A DNA stretch of 25,252 nt from Clostridia bacterium (GTDB taxonomy: Bacteria > Bacillota > Clostridia > Christensenellales > Aristaeellaceae): NCBI GenBank assembly GCA_016297535.1, contig JAEDGL010000018.1, positions 1 through 25,252 of the forward strand. The letters run 5' to 3'. The notes under the pieces were generated by a model. The model did no database searches. It saw only the letters and a program-made list of their open reading frames with translations, and had not been told where the DNA came from. Shown one piece after another: positions 1-6,596 of the stretch. Position numbers and translations under genes: made by a program. Numbering within the stretch: the first letter of the stretch is position 1; every line of letters begins with the position of its first letter.

Positions 1-1670
1 CTTTGATTTCTGACAGCGTTTTTGGCGTATGGTTTTTGATTGGCGCTGCTTTGGTATTTTTCATGCAGTGCGGATTCGCAATGGTGGAGACCGGCTTTAC
101 CAGAGCAAAGAACGCCGGCAACATCATCATGAAAAACCTGATGGATTTTGCCATTGGCGCGCCGCTGTACTGGCTCATCGGCTTCGGGCTGATGTTTGGC
201 GGCAGCGGAGCGCTGATTGGCGGTCTGGATCTGCTTTCCACGGGAGATTACGCCAGCGTACTGCCCGCCGGCGTGCCCAAGGAGGCGTTCCTCATCTTCC
301 AGACGGTGTTCTGCGCCACCGCCGCCACCATCGTGTCCGGCGCCATGGCCGAGCGCACCAAATTCAGCGCCTACTGCATTTACTCCGCGGCCATCAGCCT
401 GCTCATCTACCCCGTTTCCGGGCACTGGATCTGGGGCGGCGGCTGGCTGGCGCAGCTGGGCTTTCATGACTTTGCCGGTTCCACGGCGGTTCACATGGTG
501 GGCGGCGTTTGCGCGCTGATCGGCGCGGCCATCATCGGCCCCCGCATCGGCAAGTACGACGCCAAGGGCAAGCCCCGCGCCATTCCCGGCCACAGCCTTA
601 CGCTGGGCGCGCTGGGCGTGTTCATCCTGTGGTTCTGCTGGTTTGGCTTTAACGGCTGCTCCACCGTTTCCATGACGGGCGATGCCATCCCGCTGGCCTC
701 CAAGGTGTTTGTGACCACCAACCTGGCCGCGGCGGTCGCCACGGTAACCACCATGATCCTTACCTGGATCAAGTACAAAAAGCCCGATGTTTCCATGACG
801 CTCAACGGCTCCCTGGCCGGTCTGGTGGCCATTACGGCGGGCTGCGATACCGTTTCGCCCTGGGCGGCGGCGGTCATCGGCATCATTGCGGGTATCGTAG
901 TGGTTTTTGGCATCGAATTTGTGGACCAGGTGCTCAAGGTGGATGATCCGGTTGGCGCGGTGGGCGTTCACGGCATCTGCGGCGCGCTGGGCACGCTGCT
1001 GGTGGGCCTGTTCTCCGACGGCACCGGCACGGACGGTTTGGGCCTGCTGGTGGGCGGCGGCTGGAAGGTGCTGGGCGTGCAGGCGCTGGGCGTTGTATCG
1101 GTTGTTGCCTGGACGGCGGTTTGCGTCACGATTCTGTTTTTGCTGATCAAAAAGTTCCACGGTTTGCGCGTGGAGCCCGCGGTGGAAATCACCGGTCTGG
1201 ACATTACCGAGCATGGCCTGACCTCCTCCTACGCGGATTTCATGCCCGCGCCCGAGGTGGATGCGCTGCCCGCTGCCGCCGTGCACAAGCCCGAGGTGGC
1301 CCCAGCCACCGGCGAGCCCAGGCTGAGCAAAATATCGATCGTCTGCCGCCAGTCTCAGCTGGAAACGCTGAAAAACGCGCTGGCCTCCGTGGGCGTAACC
1401 GGCCTGACCGTAACCCAGGTGATGGGCTGCGGCACGCAGAACGGCCAGCCGGAGTTCTACCGCGGCGCGCCCGTGGGCATGACGCTGCTGCCCAAGATGA
1501 AGGTGGAGGTGGTGGTGAGCAAGGTACCCGTGCGCACCGTGATCGAAACCGCAAAGGCCGCCCTGCGCACCGGCCACATCGGCGATGGCAAGCTGTTTGT
1601 GTATGACGTGGAAAACGTTGTACGCGTACGCACCGGCGAGGAGGGCTTTGACGCCCTGCAGGACGATTAA
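1..1670 (+). CDS. amt: Ammonium transporter (Amt) with fused C-terminal P-II domain, 5'-partial
   Basis: Carries NH3/NH4+ across the cytoplasmic membrane; the C-terminal P-II (GlnK-like) domain would gate it according to nitrogen and energy status. The frame is open to the window edge, and by comparison with Amt proteins only about 5-10 N-terminal residues are missing; the TTG at 3 is unlikely to be the true start. Counting that codon as residue 1, the pore histidines are H164 (AVHMVGG) and H323 (VGVHGICG), and the Phe-gate regions FQTVF and WFGFN are present. About eleven hydrophobic helices are followed by a linker rich in Ala, Pro and Glu, then P-II from about residue 441 to 555. P-II keeps the glutamine of the T-loop base (CGTQNG), LPKMKVE and IGDGKLF, but the site of the uridylylated tyrosine (Tyr51 in E. 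coli GlnB) is Val within EFYRGAPVG. Separate glnK and amtB genes are the commoner arrangement. Identity is certain; the regulatory mode is inferred. Confidence 0.95.
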   Translation, partial: LISDSVFGVWFLIGAALVFFMQCGFAMVETGFTRAKNAGNIIMKNLMDFAIGAPLYWLIGFGLMFGGSGALIGGLDLLSTGDYASVLPAGVPKEAFLIFQTVFCATAATIVSGAMAERTKFSAYCIYSAAISLLIYPVSGHWIWGGGWLAQLGFHDFAGSTAVHMVGGVCALIGAAIIGPRIGKYDAKGKPRAIPGHSLTLGALGVFILWFCWFGFNGCSTVSMTGDAIPLASKVFVTTNLAAAVATVTTMILTWIKYKKPDVSMTLNGSLAGLVAITAGCDTVSPWAAAVIGIIAGIVVVFGIEFVDQVLKVDDPVGAVGVHGICGALGTLLVGLFSDGTGTDGLGLLVGGGWKVLGVQALGVVSVVAWTAVCVTILFLLIKKFHGLRVEPAVEITGLDITEHGLTSSYADFMPAPEVDALPAAAVHKPEVAPATGEPRLSKISIVCRQSQLETLKNALASVGVTGLTVTQVMGCGTQNGQPEFYRGAPVGMTLLPKMKVEVVVSKVPVRTVIETAKAALRTGHIGDGKLFVYDVENVVRVRTGEEGFDALQDD

Positions 1671-1677
1671 CCCGCAT

Positions 1678-1717
1678 GGCCGCATGCTGCCCCCAAACGG
1701 CGGCATGCGGCCCTTTT
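1678..1717 (+). terminator. Rho-independent terminator after amt
   Basis: A 14-bp stem (arms 1678-1691 and 1699-1712, one G-U pair) with a 7-base loop, then C and TTTT. It starts 7 bases after the amt stop and separates amt from the Bce module. Confidence 0.85.
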
Positions 1718-1734
1718 GATTTCGAACCGGCCTA

Positions 1735-1763
1735 TTGTCAAAAAGCATCATGAAAGGTATAAT
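1735..1763 (+). promoter_or_regulatory. Sigma-A promoter of the response regulator/kinase operon
   Basis: TTGTCA (1735-1740), 17-base spacer, TATAAT (1758-1763): a near-consensus promoter. Transcription would start near 1770, leaving a leader of about 125 bases before the regulator's ATG at 1897. Confidence 0.8.
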
Positions 1764-1827
1764 GAAGCGGAAATCATTGATTTGAGAACGGTTTTCGTCC
1801 AACGTTGATCCGAATGCCCCCTGCCAG

Positions 1828-1855
1828 AAGCCGGACGATACGCCGCCCGGCTTTT
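1828..1855 (+). promoter_or_regulatory. Leader hairpin, possible attenuator, upstream of the response regulator
   Basis: AAGCCGG (1828-1834) pairs with CCGGCTT (1847-1853), followed by TT and then GATGATGG. It lies inside the presumed 5' leader, between the promoter and the ribosome binding site. The stem is only 7 bp with a 12-base loop and the T run is short, so it may be a weak attenuator or simply a leader structure. Confidence 0.35.
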
Positions 1856-1896
1856 GATGATGGGGCCCAAATGTGCCGGCGCAGGAGAGGAGCAGC

Positions 1897-2571
1897 ATGT
1901 ATCAGATTCTGATTGTGGAGGATGATCCCGGCATTGCCGGGGCCATCCGGGAGCAGATGGAGGTTTACGAAATGCAGGCGCATTGCGTAAAGAACTTTCG
2001 CAATGTGCTTGGCGAGTTTGCCGCCTTTCAGCCGCACCTGATTCTGCTGGATATCCGCCTGCCGTTTTTTCACGGATACCACTGGTGCAGCGAAATCCGC
2101 AGGGTATCCAAGGTGCCGATCATCTTTATCTCGTCCGCGTCGGACAGCATGAACATTGTAACCGCCATGAACATGGGCGCGGATGATTTTATCGCCAAGC
2201 CCTTTGACCAGAACGTGCTCATGGCCAAGGTACAGGCGCTTCTCAGGCGCACCTACGACTTTGGCGCAGGCGCCCCCATCCTGGAGCACCGGGGCGCCAT
2301 GCTCAATACGGATGAGGGAACGCTGAGCTATCAGGGCGAGAAAATCGCGCTGTCCAAAAACGAGTTCCGCATTCTGCTTACGCTGATGCGCTCCAAGGGC
2401 AAGGTGGTCAGCCGCGAAAAGCTGATGGATGCCCTGTGGGAGACGGACAGCTTTGTGGACGAGGCGGCGCTTACCGTAAACGTGGGCCGCCTGCGCAAAC
2501 GGCTGGAGGCGGCGGGACTGACGGATTTTATTGCCACCCGGCACGGCGTGGGCTATTTGATTGGAGACTGA
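1897..2571 (+). CDS. bceR: BceR-type response regulator (OmpR/winged-helix)
   Basis: A 224-residue DNA-binding response regulator that should activate the ABC transporter genes downstream when phosphorylated by the adjacent kinase. Receiver residues: acidic pocket E8-D9-D10 (LIVEDD), phospho-acceptor D52 (LILLDIRLP) and the conserved lysine in FIAKPFDQ. The C-terminal part, about 130-222, is an OmpR-type winged helix (LSKNEFRILLTLM, VNVGRLRKRLE, RHGVGYLI). A GTG at 1873 would add eight residues, but GGAGAGG at 1884-1890 is spaced correctly for the ATG at 1897, and receiver domains normally begin there. One base separates it from the kinase gene. The Bce assignment rests on the neighbouring genes as well as the family; the gene symbol is by analogy. 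Confidence 0.9.
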   Translation: MYQILIVEDDPGIAGAIREQMEVYEMQAHCVKNFRNVLGEFAAFQPHLILLDIRLPFFHGYHWCSEIRRVSKVPIIFISSASDSMNIVTAMNMGADDFIAKPFDQNVLMAKVQALLRRTYDFGAGAPILEHRGAMLNTDEGTLSYQGEKIALSKNEFRILLTLMRSKGKVVSREKLMDALWETDSFVDEAALTVNVGRLRKRLEAAGLTDFIATRHGVGYLIGD

Positions 2572-2572
2572 C

Positions 2573-3565
2573 ATGCGCACATTTCTATGGGCTTATCTTA
2601 GGCAAAGGCGGCGCGCGGTGCTGGCGTGGACGGTTCTGTGCCTGATTTTTGCGGTGGGCTTCTGGCTGTATCATCTGCCGCTGGAGGCCGTTTTCTATCC
2701 TGCGCTGGTGAGCGCGGCGCTGGGGCTTTTGTACGCGGCGGCCGATCTGGGCCGCTGCTATGCGCTCCACCGGAAATTGCAGCGCCTGAAGGAGAGCGTT
2801 TCCGTTTCGGTTGATCCCCTGCCCGTGCCTGATACGATGGAGGGGAAGGATTATCAGGAGCTGGTAAAGCTGCTGGTGGACAGGCAGATGCAGCAGGAAA
2901 GCCGCCTGACCCGCCAGTATAACGATATGATCGGCTACTATACCCTTTGGGCGCACCAGATCAAAACGCCGATCGCCTCCATGAAGCTGCAATTGCAAAG
3001 CAGGGATGACGCGCCAAGCAGGCAGCTGTCCTCGGAGCTTAACCGCATCGAGCAGTATGTGGAAATGGTGCTGGCCTATCTGCGGCTGGGCAGCGCCAGC
3101 ACGGATTATGTGTTTCGCGAGGTGGATGTGGACAGGCTGGTTCGCGCCGCCATCCGCCGTTTCTCGGGGGATTTTATCATGCGCAGGCTCAGCGTGGATT
3201 ACCGCCCCATCCATGAACAGGTGGTTACGGATGAAAAATGGCTGAGCTTTGTCATTGAGCAGGTGCTTTCCAACGCCATCAAGTATACGCCCGAGGGCGG
3301 CGTATCCATCACCTGGGAGGAGCCGGGAACGCTGTGCATTCGCGACAGCGGCATCGGCATCGCGCCGGAGGATCTGCCCCGCATTTTTGAAAACGGCTTT
3401 ACCGGCCTCAACGGCCGCAGCGATCAAAAGGCCAGCGGCCTGGGATTGCACCTGTGCCGGCGCGTCTGTACCGCGCTTGGGCATGAAATTTCCATACAGT
3501 CCCAGCCGGATCAGGGCACCTGCGTGCGGATTGGCCTCTACAAGCCCCCGCGCAGCTTTGAATAA
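2573..3565 (+). CDS. bceS: BceS-type intramembrane-sensing histidine kinase
   Basis: A 330-residue sensor kinase partner of the preceding regulator. Two transmembrane helices (about 14-34 and 38-58) are joined by a loop of only a few residues (LPLE), so there is no extracellular sensor domain; such kinases take their signal from the partner BceAB transporter rather than binding the drug. The phospho-acceptor is H128 in WAHQIKTPIA. The ATPase domain has the N-box NAIKYTPEG, G1 DSGIGIAPED and G2 SGLGLHLC. The start is the ATG at 2573, preceded by GGAG at 2563-2566. Translation is probably coupled to the regulator, whose stop is one base upstream. Identity is very likely given the following genes. 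Confidence 0.92.
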   Translation: MRTFLWAYLRQRRRAVLAWTVLCLIFAVGFWLYHLPLEAVFYPALVSAALGLLYAAADLGRCYALHRKLQRLKESVSVSVDPLPVPDTMEGKDYQELVKLLVDRQMQQESRLTRQYNDMIGYYTLWAHQIKTPIASMKLQLQSRDDAPSRQLSSELNRIEQYVEMVLAYLRLGSASTDYVFREVDVDRLVRAAIRRFSGDFIMRRLSVDYRPIHEQVVTDEKWLSFVIEQVLSNAIKYTPEGGVSITWEEPGTLCIRDSGIGIAPEDLPRIFENGFTGLNGRSDQKASGLGLHLCRRVCTALGHEISIQSQPDQGTCVRIGLYKPPRSFE

Positions 3566-3572
3566 CGCAAAT

Positions 3573-3609
3573 CTAACAAAACTGTTGGTTTTGAAGGGGA
3601 AAATGTTAG
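3573..3609 (+). promoter_or_regulatory. Candidate BceR binding region
   Basis: TAACA-N4-TGTTG at 3574-3587 resembles the TNACA-N4-TGTAA inverted repeat reported for BceR-like regulators. A further TGTTAG half-site at 3604-3609 is the exact inverted copy of CTAACA at 3573-3578. The region sits upstream of the presumed bceA promoter, where an activator would bind. The assignment is by motif resemblance only. Confidence 0.5.
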
Positions 3610-3641
3610 CAAAATCGAAGGCCTGACATTTTCCTTTTTGC

Positions 3642-3647
3642 TACAAT
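3642..3647 (+). promoter_or_regulatory. Candidate -10 element of the bceAB promoter
   Basis: TACAAT matches five of six bases of the consensus. No -35 element lies at the right distance: 3619-3624 is AGGCCT, and CTGACA at 3623-3628 is only 13 bases away. A missing -35 fits an activator-dependent promoter. Confidence 0.5.
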
Positions 3648-3650
3648 ATT

Positions 3651-3668
3651 CCCGTAATCCATTACGGG
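3651..3668 (+). repeat. Perfect 18-bp palindrome at the presumed bceAB transcription start
   Basis: CCCGTAATCCATTACGGG has 8-base arms that are exact reverse complements around a central CC. It begins 4 bases after the -10 element, and its last three Gs are the first three of the bceA Shine-Dalgarno GGGAGG (3666-3671). It could be a protein operator or a small hairpin at the 5' end of the mRNA. Confidence 0.7.
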
Positions 3669-3680
3669 AGGTTTTGAACG

Positions 3681-4445
3681 ATGAATCTGCTTGAAGTCAA
3701 TTCCCTGAAAAAGGTCTACACCACCCGCTTTGGCGGCAACCGGGTGGAGGCGCTGCGCAACGTCAATTTCAGCGTGGATCTGGGCGAGTACGTGGCCATT
3801 ATGGGCGAATCCGGCTCCGGCAAAACCACGCTGCTCAACATTCTGGCAGCTCTGGACAAGCCCACCTCCGGCAGCGTAAAGCTGGACGGAAAGGATCTGT
3901 CCGAAATCTCCGAACCGGCCATGGCAACGTTCCGCCGCAACAACCTGGGCTTTGTGTTTCAGGATTTTAACCTGCTGGATACCTTTACGCTGGAGGATAA
4001 TATCTACCTGCCGCTGGTGCTGGCGGGAAAGCCCTATGCCCAGATGCGCAACCGGCTGGAGCCCATCGCCAGCCAGCTGGGCATCGGCAATCTGCTCAAA
4101 AAGTACCCCTACGAGGTATCCGGCGGCCAGAAGCAGCGCGCGGCGGTGGCCCGGGCGCTGATTACCCATCCGCGCATCCTGCTGGCGGACGAACCCACCG
4201 GCGCGCTGGATTCCCGCGCCACCGACGAGCTTTTGCGCCTGTTTGGCCAGATCAACCGCAGCGGCCAGACCATTCTGATGGTAACGCACTCGGTCAGGGC
4301 GGCCAGCCACGCGGGGCGCGTGCTGTTCATCAAGGATGGCGAGGTGTTCCACCAGCTCTACCGCGGCGACGCCACCAACGAGCAGCTGTACCAGAAAATC
4401 AGCGATACGCTCACCATGCTTACGACGGGCGGTGACCGCGTATGA
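3681..4445 (+). CDS. bceA: BceA-type ABC transporter ATPase
   Basis: A 254-residue ATP-binding subunit of a peptide-antibiotic resistance transporter (MacB/LolD-like class), acting with the permease that follows. Walker A GESGSGKTT (42-50), Q-loop in VFQDFNLLD, signature SGGQKQR from S147, Walker B LLADEPTGALD with D170 and E171, and the H-loop histidine in MVTHS. The start is the ATG at 3681 with GGGAGG at 3666-3671. The stop overlaps the permease start by four bases (ATGA), indicating coupled translation. In characterised Bce systems the transporter both removes the peptide from its lipid target and signals to the kinase; substrate identity cannot be read from the sequence. Confidence 0.95.
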   Translation: MNLLEVNSLKKVYTTRFGGNRVEALRNVNFSVDLGEYVAIMGESGSGKTTLLNILAALDKPTSGSVKLDGKDLSEISEPAMATFRRNNLGFVFQDFNLLDTFTLEDNIYLPLVLAGKPYAQMRNRLEPIASQLGIGNLLKKYPYEVSGGQKQRAAVARALITHPRILLADEPTGALDSRATDELLRLFGQINRSGQTILMVTHSVRAASHAGRVLFIKDGEVFHQLYRGDATNEQLYQKISDTLTMLTTGGDRV

Positions 4446-6472
4446 AAATCAGCTTCTTTCCCCGATTGGCGTGGAACGGCATCCGCAAAAACCGCAAGCT
4501 CTATCTGCCGTACCTGCTTACCTGCATCGGTATGGTGATGATGTACTATATCATCTGCTTTCTTACCCACTCCGGCATTCTGAAGGGCCTGCCCGGCGCG
4601 GCGGTGCTGGTAACCATGATGCAGCTGGGCAGCGAGGTCATTTCCATCTTTACGGCGCTGTTTCTGCTGTATTCCAACGCGTTTCTGGTGCGGCGCAGGC
4701 AGAAGGAATTTGGCCTGTACAACATTCTGGGCATGGGCAAGGGCGCCATCAGCCTGGTGCTTTTGTGGGAAACGCTGATAACCGCCGTTATCTCCCTTGT
4801 GAGCGGCCTGCTGGCCGGAATGCTGTTTTCCAAGGCGGCCGAGGCCCTGATGGTGAACATGCTGCAGGGGCAGGTAAGCTACACGCTTACCGTTTCCGTG
4901 CCCGCCATTGTGCAGACGGTTGTGCTGTTTGCCATCATCTTTGCCTGCATCTTTCTGCGCTCGCTGTGGATACTGCGCAAAACCAATGCCATTAACCTGC
5001 TGCACAGCGAAAACGTGGGCGAAAAGCCTCCCCGTGCCAACTGGCTGCTTGGCCTTGGCGGCGTGGTGCTGCTGGCGGTGGCGTATTACATGGCTGTAAG
5101 CATCCATAACCCGATGGCGGCGCTGGCGGTGTTCTTTGGGGCGGTTGCGCTGGTTATTGTGGCAACGTACCTTCTCTTCTGCTCCGGGTCGGTGCTGCTG
5201 TGCAGGGTGCTGCAGCGCAACAGGCGCTACTATTACAAGGCCAGCCACTTCGTATCCGTTTCCTCTATGGCGTACCGTATGAAGCGCACCGGCGCGGGGC
5301 TTGCCTCGGTCTGCGTGCTGCTGACCATGGTGCTGGTGATGATTTCCTCCACCGTCTGCCTGTACCTGGGCGAGGAGGATGTGCTGAACATCCGCTATCC
5401 GCGGCAGATCAACATCGACCTTGATGACGGCGGTTCCGAAAAAACCCTGGCGCAAAGAAGCGCCGAAATCCGCCGGGCTGTGGAGGATACGCTCAGCGGG
5501 CAGGGGATAGAGGCCTCCCACGTGCTGGATTACAGCTCCGCCGTTATCAGCGGTCTGCTGACGGGCGATACGGTGGAGGAGGATTCCTCCCGGGTGGAGA
5601 TGAACTCGCTGGATGATTTTGAGAAGATCCGCCTGTTCTGCTTTGTGCCGCTGGCAGATTACAACGCGCTGACGGGCCAGAACGAGACCCTTGCCCCCGG
5701 CGAGGCGCTGCTCTACGCCATGCGCGTGCCCTACGAAAAGGATACGATCACCTTTCTCAATGCCACAACCTTTGCCATCAAGCGCCATCTGGATACGTTT
5801 GATGTAAGCGGCTTTTCCGCCATGGACGTGGTGGATTCCATCTACCTTGTTGTGCCCGATCTGGAAAAAACCCTGGAGCCCCTTGCCGCGTTTAACCTGA
5901 GCAGCGGCAGGCCCATGCTGCAAAAGCAGTGGAGCTACGGCTTTGATCCCCTGCTGGACAGCGGGGAGACGGTGGAACTGTACCAGCAGCTGAAGCAGGC
6001 GCTGAAAGCGTTTCCCGGCGCCGGTGTGGAATGCCGCGAAACCAACCGGGTGGATTTTTACAGCCTGTATGGCGGGCTGTTCTTCCTGGGGCTGCTGTTG
6101 AGCGTGGTGTTCCTGTTTGCGGCGGTTCTCATCATCTATTACCGGCAGCTTTCCGAGGGCTACGAGGATCAAAGCCGGTTCGGGATTATGCAAAAGGTGG
6201 GCATGACCAAAAGGGAAATCCGCAAAAGCATCAATTCCCAGATGCTTACGGTTTTCCTGATGCCGCTGCTCATGGCGGGGCTGCACATGGCGTTTGCGTT
6301 TCCCATGGTGCGCATGCTGCTGCTGGCGTTTAACATGAACAATGTGCGCCTGTTTGCCTCCACCACGCTCGTCAGCTTCCTGCTCTTTGGCGTGTTCTAT
6401 GGAATCGTGTACAAAATCACCTCCAACGCCTATTACGATATCGTGAGCGGAGCCCGGGAAAAGGAAAGCTGA
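4442..6472 (+). CDS. bceB: BceB-type FtsX-family permease
   Basis: A 676-residue permease of the BceAB class. About ten hydrophobic helices are seen, with FtsX-type helices near the N-terminus and again near the C-terminus. A large, mostly hydrophilic stretch from about residue 310 to 525 is the extracellular domain between helices 7 and 8 that defines BceB proteins and carries substrate specificity. Family features include the NALLVRRRQKEFGLYNILGM-like region following the second helix and QKVGMTKREIRKSINSQ near the C-terminus. It is the last gene of the module and is followed at once by a terminator. The likely role is protection against cell-wall-active peptides such as bacitracin, nisin-like or mammalian peptides; which one is unknown. 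Confidence 0.93.
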   Translation: MKISFFPRLAWNGIRKNRKLYLPYLLTCIGMVMMYYIICFLTHSGILKGLPGAAVLVTMMQLGSEVISIFTALFLLYSNAFLVRRRQKEFGLYNILGMGKGAISLVLLWETLITAVISLVSGLLAGMLFSKAAEALMVNMLQGQVSYTLTVSVPAIVQTVVLFAIIFACIFLRSLWILRKTNAINLLHSENVGEKPPRANWLLGLGGVVLLAVAYYMAVSIHNPMAALAVFFGAVALVIVATYLLFCSGSVLLCRVLQRNRRYYYKASHFVSVSSMAYRMKRTGAGLASVCVLLTMVLVMISSTVCLYLGEEDVLNIRYPRQINIDLDDGGSEKTLAQRSAEIRRAVEDTLSGQGIEASHVLDYSSAVISGLLTGDTVEEDSSRVEMNSLDDFEKIRLFCFVPLADYNALTGQNETLAPGEALLYAMRVPYEKDTITFLNATTFAIKRHLDTFDVSGFSAMDVVDSIYLVVPDLEKTLEPLAAFNLSSGRPMLQKQWSYGFDPLLDSGETVELYQQLKQALKAFPGAGVECRETNRVDFYSLYGGLFFLGLLLSVVFLFAAVLIIYYRQLSEGYEDQSRFGIMQKVGMTKREIRKSINSQMLTVFLMPLLMAGLHMAFAFPMVRMLLLAFNMNNVRLFASTTLVSFLLFGVFYGIVYKITSNAYYDIVSGAREKES

Positions 6473-6480
6473 AAATTTTC

Positions 6481-6517
6481 AACAGTCTGTCGCCTGACGC
6501 GCGGCAGGCTGTTTTGA
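6481..6517 (+). terminator. Rho-independent terminator after bceB
   Basis: A 13-bp stem (6481-6493 with 6501-6513, including two G-U pairs) and a 7-base loop, running into TTTTGATTTCTTT. It begins 8 bases after the bceB stop. Confidence 0.85.
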
Positions 6518-6535
6518 TTTCTTTGTCGAATTTGG

Positions 6536-6565
6536 TTGACGAACGTTTGTTTGCGGTGCTATGAT
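6536..6565 (+). promoter_or_regulatory. Promoter of the YcaQ-like gene
   Basis: TTGACG (6536-6541), 18-base spacer, TATGAT (6560-6565). The -10 contains the upstream in-frame ATG at 6561, so that ATG cannot be the start if this promoter is used. Confidence 0.75.
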
Positions 6566-6596
6566 GGGTTCAAAACTGGTAACGGGGGATGGAGCC

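Noticed and set aside
3623..3628. CTGACA as the -35 of the bceAB promoter
   Set aside because: It lies only 13 bases before the TACAAT element, too close for sigma-A.
4358..6286. Long 642-codon open frame antisense to bceB
   Set aside because: It mirrors the coding strand of a clear gene. It is rich in His, Gln and Arg with no domain, and arises from the low use of TTA/CTA/TCA codons in GC-rich DNA.
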